The notes beneath the pieces are model-generated. The model searched no databases. It saw only the letters and a program-made list of their open reading frames with translations, and had not been told where the DNA came from. DNA of 42,809 nt, from contig JAFQUU010000009.1 in assembly GCA_017408305.1 (NCBI GenBank), positions 1-42,809 on the forward strand, read 5' to 3'. The DNA is from Clostridia bacterium. GTDB taxonomy: Bacteria > Bacillota > Clostridia > Christensenellales > UBA1242. Every line of letters begins with the position of its first letter. The first letter of the stretch is position 1. Made by a program: the position numbers and the translations under genes. Below, in pieces: positions 38,173 through 42,809 of this stretch.

Positions 38173-40404
38173 ATGAAAAGGTATATTTCAACCACTTTTA
38201 AAGTTTTAATAATTCTTTTTTTGATTGGCGTAATGCTTTTTGGTGGCATTATGATTTACTCTTTAACTGTTTCAAGGGTGCCACTTGATATATCAAAAAT
38301 CACCGATACTTCTCTTGAAATTAAAGTTTTTGGACAAGAAGGTCTAAAACTTGATGAGTTTAACGCATTCAACAGCCCTCGTGCAAGTTTTGACAAAATC
38401 CCACCACATGTAGTAAATGCATTTATATCTATTGAAGACAAAAAATTTTTCAGCCATAGAGGCATCAATGTGCCAAGAATGTTTAAAGCATTTCTTAATA
38501 ACCTAAAGTCTATGTCGCTAAAAGAAGGTGCTTCAACAATTACGCAACAACTGATTAAAAACACACATCTTTCTTTTGAAAAAAATTTGCCAAGAAAATT
38601 TAACGAGATTGTGCTTTCATTAAACCTAGAGCACCAAATGAGCAAAGAGGATATCCTAGAAAACTATCTCAATGTTATATACTTTGGCAGTGGCTCCTAT
38701 GGCATTGAAAGTGCAAGTCAGCATTACTTTTCAAAACCCGTTCAACAACTTTCTGTGGCAGAAGGTGCACTTCTTGCAGGGATCATCAAGTCTCCAAACA
38801 AATATTCGCCTATTTCAAGGCCTAAACAGGCAAAAGAAAGAAGAAATATGGTGCTTTTTGAAATGAAAAAAGATGGATATATCTCTCAAAAAGAATTTCA
38901 TGACCTTGCCCAAACTGACCTAAACCTTACGCTTTCAACCAGCAAAAAAAACAAACTGAACTCCTACTCGCAAAGTGCCATTGATGAAGCAACAGAACTA
39001 CTTAATATGACCGAACGCCAACTTGCAATCTCTGGTTATAAAATCTACACTTATCAAGACCTTGACAAGCAAATGAAACTCAATAGTCTCCTTTCAAAAA
39101 CAAAATTTGACAGCGATTATGCAGTTATTGATATAGATTCAAAATCTGGTGGTGTTTTGGCATATAACGGCGAAAGCAGTTACAAAATCCTAAAGCATCC
39201 ACGCCAAATTGGCTCTCTTGCCAAACCCATTTTGGTTTACGGGCCTGCAATCAACGAAAATATCATCTCGCCTGCTTCACTTATTCTTGATGAACCATTG
39301 ACAATCGGTTCATACTCTCCACAAAATGTTTCTGGCACTTACCAAGGTTATGTTTCAGCAAGGCAGGCACTTTCAAAATCGCTTAATATCCCAGCAGTAA
39401 AAACTGCTTCATATGTTGGATTAGATAAAATATCATCATACGCAAAAAAAATGGACCTTAAACTATCAAACAAAGATTATTCATACTCTTTGGCACTTGG
39501 TGGACTTACCTACGGATTTTCAGTTAAAGACACTTTTGGTGCATACACAGCCTTTGCAAATGCTGGAGAGTTTTCAAAACCAAGGTTTGTAAAATACATA
39601 ACAAACGCAAGTGGCGATATTGTCTATAAAAACCCCGAAACCAAACAAAGAGTGTTTAGGGAAGACTCTGCATACCTTGTAACAGACATTCTTAAAACCT
39701 GTGCCAAAAGTGGCACAGCAAGAAAACTTGGGGATTTAAATTTTGATGTTGCCGCAAAAACTGGCACTGTTGGTAATGTAAAGGGCAACCTTGATGCCTA
39801 CAGCGTGGCATACACCACAGAAGACATTGTTGGCGTTTGGATGGGAAACATGGACAATAAGTACATTAAAACAGCAGGTGGCAATCAGCCCACTGCCCTT
39901 GCAAAAGAATACCTTAAAAAGATTTATGCCACTTCTTGCCCCACAAACTTTGAAATGCCATCATCAGTTGAGAAAGTTGCAATCAACCAGTTTGAACTTG
40001 ATACAAACCACAAACTTGTCCGTGCAAATAGCCTTACATCTCCTCTTGACACAACCTATGAACTGTTTTCAAGGTTTAATTTGCCCAAAACTGTTGACTA
40101 CTCATACTTTTTGGCACCACCAAGCCTTGTTGGCTATGTTGAAAATCAAACTGCCGTTTTAAAATTTACTGCCAAAGCAAACTGCCTTTACAAGCTTTAC
40201 AAAAAAACAGCAAATCAAACAACGCTTGTAAAAACAATTTCTTCTCAAACTGGGAGCCAAGAAATTTTTGACCCACTTGTTTTAAAACAAAAAACGGAGT
40301 ATTTTTTGGAAGAAGAAAACCCTAGCACTAAAACCACGCAAAAAAGCGATTCAGTAATACTTATTAACAACCAATCCACTCCAAAGCCCAAGTGGTATAT
40401 ATAA
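38173..40404 (+). CDS. Class A penicillin-binding protein (transglycosylase/transpeptidase)
   Basis: 743 residues from the ATG at 38173 (a TTG one codon upstream is possible). Membrane anchor about 10-32. Glycosyltransferase domain: FISIEDKKFFSHRG (catalytic E88), GASTITQQLIKN (119-130). Transpeptidase domain: SLAK (S348, K351), SLN (403-405) and KTG (529-531), all intact. A C-terminal beta-rich tail (about 620-743) may be a fibronectin-like wall-binding part. It polymerises and cross-links peptidoglycan. CATAAT (38160-38165) lies seven bases before the ATG and no ribosome binding site is seen. Divergent from miaB. Confidence 0.94.
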   Translation: MKRYISTTFKVLIILFLIGVMLFGGIMIYSLTVSRVPLDISKITDTSLEIKVFGQEGLKLDEFNAFNSPRASFDKIPPHVVNAFISIEDKKFFSHRGINVPRMFKAFLNNLKSMSLKEGASTITQQLIKNTHLSFEKNLPRKFNEIVLSLNLEHQMSKEDILENYLNVIYFGSGSYGIESASQHYFSKPVQQLSVAEGALLAGIIKSPNKYSPISRPKQAKERRNMVLFEMKKDGYISQKEFHDLAQTDLNLTLSTSKKNKLNSYSQSAIDEATELLNMTERQLAISGYKIYTYQDLDKQMKLNSLLSKTKFDSDYAVIDIDSKSGGVLAYNGESSYKILKHPRQIGSLAKPILVYGPAINENIISPASLILDEPLTIGSYSPQNVSGTYQGYVSARQALSKSLNIPAVKTASYVGLDKISSYAKKMDLKLSNKDYSYSLALGGLTYGFSVKDTFGAYTAFANAGEFSKPRFVKYITNASGDIVYKNPETKQRVFREDSAYLVTDILKTCAKSGTARKLGDLNFDVAAKTGTVGNVKGNLDAYSVAYTTEDIVGVWMGNMDNKYIKTAGGNQPTALAKEYLKKIYATSCPTNFEMPSSVEKVAINQFELDTNHKLVRANSLTSPLDTTYELFSRFNLPKTVDYSYFLAPPSLVGYVENQTAVLKFTAKANCLYKLYKKTANQTTLVKTISSQTGSQEIFDPLVLKQKTEYFLEEENPSTKTTQKSDSVILINNQSTPKPKWYI

Positions 40405-40435
40405 TAAAAAACACTACATATGTAGTGTTTTTTAT
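40403..40435. terminator. Bidirectional terminator between the PBP gene and recA
   Basis: Palindrome with arms AAACACTACA and TGTAGTGTTT around 40408-40430, an A tract on one side and a T tract on the other, so it can serve both convergent genes. Confidence 0.92.
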
Positions 40436-41430
40436 TATTTATTCATTAAGCGTTTACGAATTTCGTCTTCCAAAATATCGTAAAGTTCTGGGTGCTCTTT
40501 CAGGTACTTCTTTACATTTTCTTTGCCTTGACCAATCTTTTCTCCCTCAAACGCAAACCATGAACCTGTTTTTTGAATAAGGCCATATTCAACTGCCAAA
40601 TCCAAAATTGTGCCTGCCTTAGAAATGCCTTCGCCAAACATGATGTCAAACTCTGCAGTTCTAAAAGGTGGTGCAAGTTTGTTTTTTACAACCTTGATGC
40701 GTGTGTGGTTGCCAACAACTTCCGATCCATCTTTTATTGCCTCCACCCTTCTTACATCAAGGCGAATTGAAGAGTAAAACTTAAGTGCCTTGCCACCAGC
40801 AGTGGTTTCTGGATTGCCATAAAGCACACCAATTTTTTCACGAAGTTGGTTAATGAAAATCACGCAACATTTGTTTTTGTTTGCAACTGCAGTAAGTTTT
40901 CTTAGTGCCTGACTCATAAGCCTTGCTTGAAGACCAACACGGTTGTCGCCCATATCACCTTCAATTTCTGCCCTTGGGGTAAGTGCTGCAACGCTGTCTA
41001 CGATCACAATGTCAACTGCACCATTTTTGATAAGTTTTTCACAAATGTCAAGTGCCTGTTCACCATCATCAGGCTGTGCAACATAAAGGTTTTCAACATC
41101 CACCCCAAGTTTTTTTGCATAAACAGGGTCAAGTGCGTGCTCTGCATCAATAAATGCAGCAACGCCACCCATTTTTTGACACTCTGCCACAGCATGAAGT
41201 GCAACCGTTGTTTTGCCACTGCTTTCTGGGCCATAAATTTCAACAATCCTGCCCCTTGGCATGCCACCAATGCCAAGTGCATAATCAAGTGTTAAACACC
41301 CACTTGGAAACACTTCAACAGGCTGAATTTCTGCACTGCCAAGTTTCATAATGCTGCCTTTGCCAAATTGTTTTTCAATTTCTTGAAGTGCAAGTTCAAG
41401 GTTTTTCTTTCTATCTTCTTCAACAATCAT
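40435..41430 (-). CDS. recA: Recombinase RecA
   Basis: 331 residues from the ATG at 41430 (MIVEEDRKKN), chosen for the GGGGG ribosome binding site; the longer frame upstream is unconserved and hydrophobic. Walker A GPESSGKTT, Walker B VDIVIVDSV, the L1 region EGDMGDNRVGLQARLMSQ, L2 region FINQLREKIGVLYGNPETTAGGKALKF. The acidic C-terminal tail is short compared with the usual 340-355 residues. A vegetative promoter is seen upstream, but no LexA box of the GAAC-N4-GTTC type. Confidence 0.98.
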   Translation of the reverse strand: MIVEEDRKKNLELALQEIEKQFGKGSIMKLGSAEIQPVEVFPSGCLTLDYALGIGGMPRGRIVEIYGPESSGKTTVALHAVAECQKMGGVAAFIDAEHALDPVYAKKLGVDVENLYVAQPDDGEQALDICEKLIKNGAVDIVIVDSVAALTPRAEIEGDMGDNRVGLQARLMSQALRKLTAVANKNKCCVIFINQLREKIGVLYGNPETTAGGKALKFYSSIRLDVRRVEAIKDGSEVVGNHTRIKVVKNKLAPPFRTAEFDIMFGEGISKAGTILDLAVEYGLIQKTGSWFAFEGEKIGQGKENVKKYLKEHPELYDILEDEIRKRLMNK

Positions 41431-41452
41431 TTGTTTTCCCCCTAAAAGTAAC

Positions 41453-41487
41453 CTAACTATATATATAACATATACAATAAAAAAAAT
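41453..41487 (-). promoter_or_regulatory. Promoter of recA
   Basis: On the minus strand TTGATT, 17 bases, TATATA, some 25-55 bases upstream of the recA ATG. No SOS-type operator overlaps it. Confidence 0.5.
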
Positions 41488-41525
41488 CAAGATATAATTT
41501 TTTATCTTAATTTTTCTATGATATT

Positions 41526-42122
41526 TTATTCTTTTGGTTCTGGTTTATTATCCTTAAACACACCCCAGTTTTTAACAAAATAGTTGATTCCACTTAGGAT
41601 TGTTAAAAGTGTTGCAAGGCCTATTAAAACATAGCAAATTATGCCAAATATATGCAAAAATCCTGCACTTACCAACCCTTCTACTGCAAAAAATGCATAA
41701 AGCATAAATGCTGGAAGCGCAATGTCTTGTACAAGTGCCTTGTACTTGCCAAACTTGTCAGCCGCAACCACCAAGCCTTTGTTAACTGCCACTTGGCGAA
41801 GAAATGTTACTGCAAACTCTCTGCAAAGGATAATGATTGCAACAATCGCCCCCCAAGGTCCAGCGATTGTGCCATCAGCAACAACAAGCACAAGTGCAAC
41901 GGTGATTAAAAGTTTATCAGCAATGGTATCTAAAAATTTGCCAAGGTCAGTTACTTGCCCAGTTTTTCTTGCAAGACGCCCATCAATAAAGTCTGTTATT
42001 GCAGCCGCAGCAAACAGAAAAACGGCAATAAATTTGCCCCAAGGAATAAAGTCTGCAAGATAGAAAAAAGCAATAAATGGTAGTAAGAATATTCTTATTG
42101 TTGTTATTTGATTTGGTGTCAT
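41526..42122 (-). CDS. pgsA: CDP-diacylglycerol-glycerol-3-phosphate 3-phosphatidyltransferase
   Basis: 198 residues with five or six membrane helices and the CDP-alcohol phosphatidyltransferase motif D-x2-DG-x2-AR-x8-G-x3-D-x3-D, seen as TDFIDGRLARKTGQVTDLGKFLDTIADK. Makes phosphatidylglycerophosphate, the precursor of phosphatidylglycerol, in the cytoplasmic membrane. N terminus TPNQITTIRIFLLPF is typical for PgsA. Its ATG overlaps the rimO stop (ATGA), and recA follows, a common Firmicute order. Confidence 0.95.
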   Translation of the reverse strand: MTPNQITTIRIFLLPFIAFFYLADFIPWGKFIAVFLFAAAAITDFIDGRLARKTGQVTDLGKFLDTIADKLLITVALVLVVADGTIAGPWGAIVAIIILCREFAVTFLRQVAVNKGLVVAADKFGKYKALVQDIALPAFMLYAFFAVEGLVSAGFLHIFGIICYVLIGLATLLTILSGINYFVKNWGVFKDNKPEPKE

Positions 42123-42809
42123 AAAATTTCCCCCTTAAATCCAAATTCATTTAATTCTACAAGTTTTGCCTTGTAGATTTTACCAATTTCAAGTTGACAG
42201 TTTTCTGAAAAATCAAAAGTAACTTTAAGGTCTATATCTGGCGAAGCATTTTTTTCATGTCCCCAAAACAGTTCCATTTCGCCGTCATATCCATCAATCA
42301 TCACTTCAACTTCTTCATCAAGCCTTTTTGCATTGATATGATTTAAAACAATGTTTTGAAGAGTCTCAATTTTCTTAAGACGCTTTCTTTTCACAAAACC
42401 CCAAACTTGTTTTGGCATATAAAAAGCCTTGGTTTTTTCTTCTTTAGAAAACTCAAAAAAACTTGCGTAGCGTATATTTCCATCTGCAATAAAGTCAAAA
42501 AGTTTTTGAAAGGCTTGTTTTGTTTCCCCCGGAAAGCCCACAATAAATGTGCTTCTTAGCACAATTTCAGGAAAGTTATTACGGATAAGTTTTACAAGTT
42601 TTCTTGTTTCATCTTCATCGGTTTTTCGGTTCATGTCTTTTAAGATTTTGTTGTCAATGTGTTGGAGTGGCATATCAAGGTATTTACACATCTTTGGATG
42701 CGTTGCAATAAAATCTAAAAGTTCAATGCTTACCCACTCGGGATAGATGTACTGAAGTTTTATCCACTCAAGATTTTTAATTTTTACAAGCGAATTTAAT
42801 AGTTTTAAC
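42119..42809 (-). CDS. rimO: Ribosomal protein S12 methylthiotransferase RimO, C-terminal part
   Basis: The frame is open to the right edge, so the N terminus with the iron-sulfur cysteines is outside. About 230 residues are visible: LEWIKLQYIYPEWVS, KMCKYLDMPLQHIDNKILKDMNRKT, VLRSTFIVGFPGETKQAFQKLFDFI, then a C-terminal TRAM domain (RLDEEVEVMIDGYDGEMELFWGHEKNASPDID). The MPLQH and YPE features separate it from MiaB. RimO methylthiolates an aspartate of ribosomal protein S12. Unlike the nearby MiaB it keeps its TRAM domain. Confidence 0.9.
   Translation of the reverse strand, partial: LKLLNSLVKIKNLEWIKLQYIYPEWVSIELLDFIATHPKMCKYLDMPLQHIDNKILKDMNRKTDEDETRKLVKLIRNNFPEIVLRSTFIVGFPGETKQAFQKLFDFIADGNIRYASFFEFSKEEKTKAFYMPKQVWGFVKRKRLKKIETLQNIVLNHINAKRLDEEVEVMIDGYDGEMELFWGHEKNASPDIDLKVTFDFSENCQLEIGKIYKAKLVELNEFGFKGEIL

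Noticed and set aside
41431..41525. LexA/SOS box upstream of recA
   Set aside because: No GAAC-N4-GTTC-like palindrome was found in the interval.
1..42809. CRISPR arrays, tRNA or rRNA genes, insertion sequences
   Set aside because: No regularly spaced repeats, cloverleaf-like sequences or transposase frames were seen on either strand.

Overview
The window comes from the chromosome of an AT-rich, endospore-forming Firmicute, most likely an uncultured Clostridia-type gut bacterium. The evidence is a complete eight-gene spoIIIA operon, spoVAE, yunB, yqfC/yqfD, low-GC codon use, AGGAGG-type ribosome binding sites and TGA used as a stop. The lineage is inferred from gene content only.

Layout of the left two thirds. 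1-895 holds the end of spoVAE facing yunB. 986-5964 is engB followed by a type IIA topoisomerase pair. 6014-10654 is spoIIIAA-AH, the mother-cell half of the forespore feeding channel. 10747-12815 carries an Asp23-family gene, nusB, xseA and xseB. 12816-13956 holds a candidate small RNA, the L13 leader and rplM-rpsI. 14019-14795 is a nucleoside phosphorylase on the minus strand. 14903-19420 runs ruvX, a DUF1292 gene, yqfC, yqfD, ybeY, era, a 65-aa unknown and recO. 19618-21210 is rny with a structured leader. 21441-22748 is a PadR-type regulator that carries its own membrane domain.

22955-28101 is the standout: a complete gokushovirus (Microviridae, small ssDNA phage) integrated in the chromosome. 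It encodes major capsid VP1, pilot VP2, scaffold VP3, a two-tyrosine HUH replication protein VP4, the small nonstructural protein, a 38-aa J-like basic protein, a holin-like membrane protein, an unknown 69-aa protein and a 48-aa ribbon-helix-helix (RHH) protein. A 28-bp direct repeat (26/28 identical) flanks it with a 5,119-bp period. Rejoining the host flanks gives a perfect 13-4-13 palindrome as the empty site. The phage has no integrase, but a XerS-like tyrosine recombinase gene lies 2.6 kb away. The same 14-bp sequence, containing TTGT-N3-ACAA, lies in the upstream regions of both the RHH gene and the structural operon, so a repressor/operator lysogeny switch is plausible.

Right third: a degenerate nucleotidyltransferase-like gene and serS, the divergent recombinase gene, then miaA, mutL, mutS and miaB on the minus strand, a class A PBP gene on the plus strand, and recA, pgsA and the end of rimO on the minus strand. 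Both tRNA-A37 enzymes are reduced: MiaA lacks its central insertion region and MiaB lacks its TRAM domain. Several host genes (engB, ruvX, the recombinase, miaB) have an extended -10 box 6-9 bases before the ATG and no ribosome binding site, which points to leaderless or nearly leaderless mRNAs.
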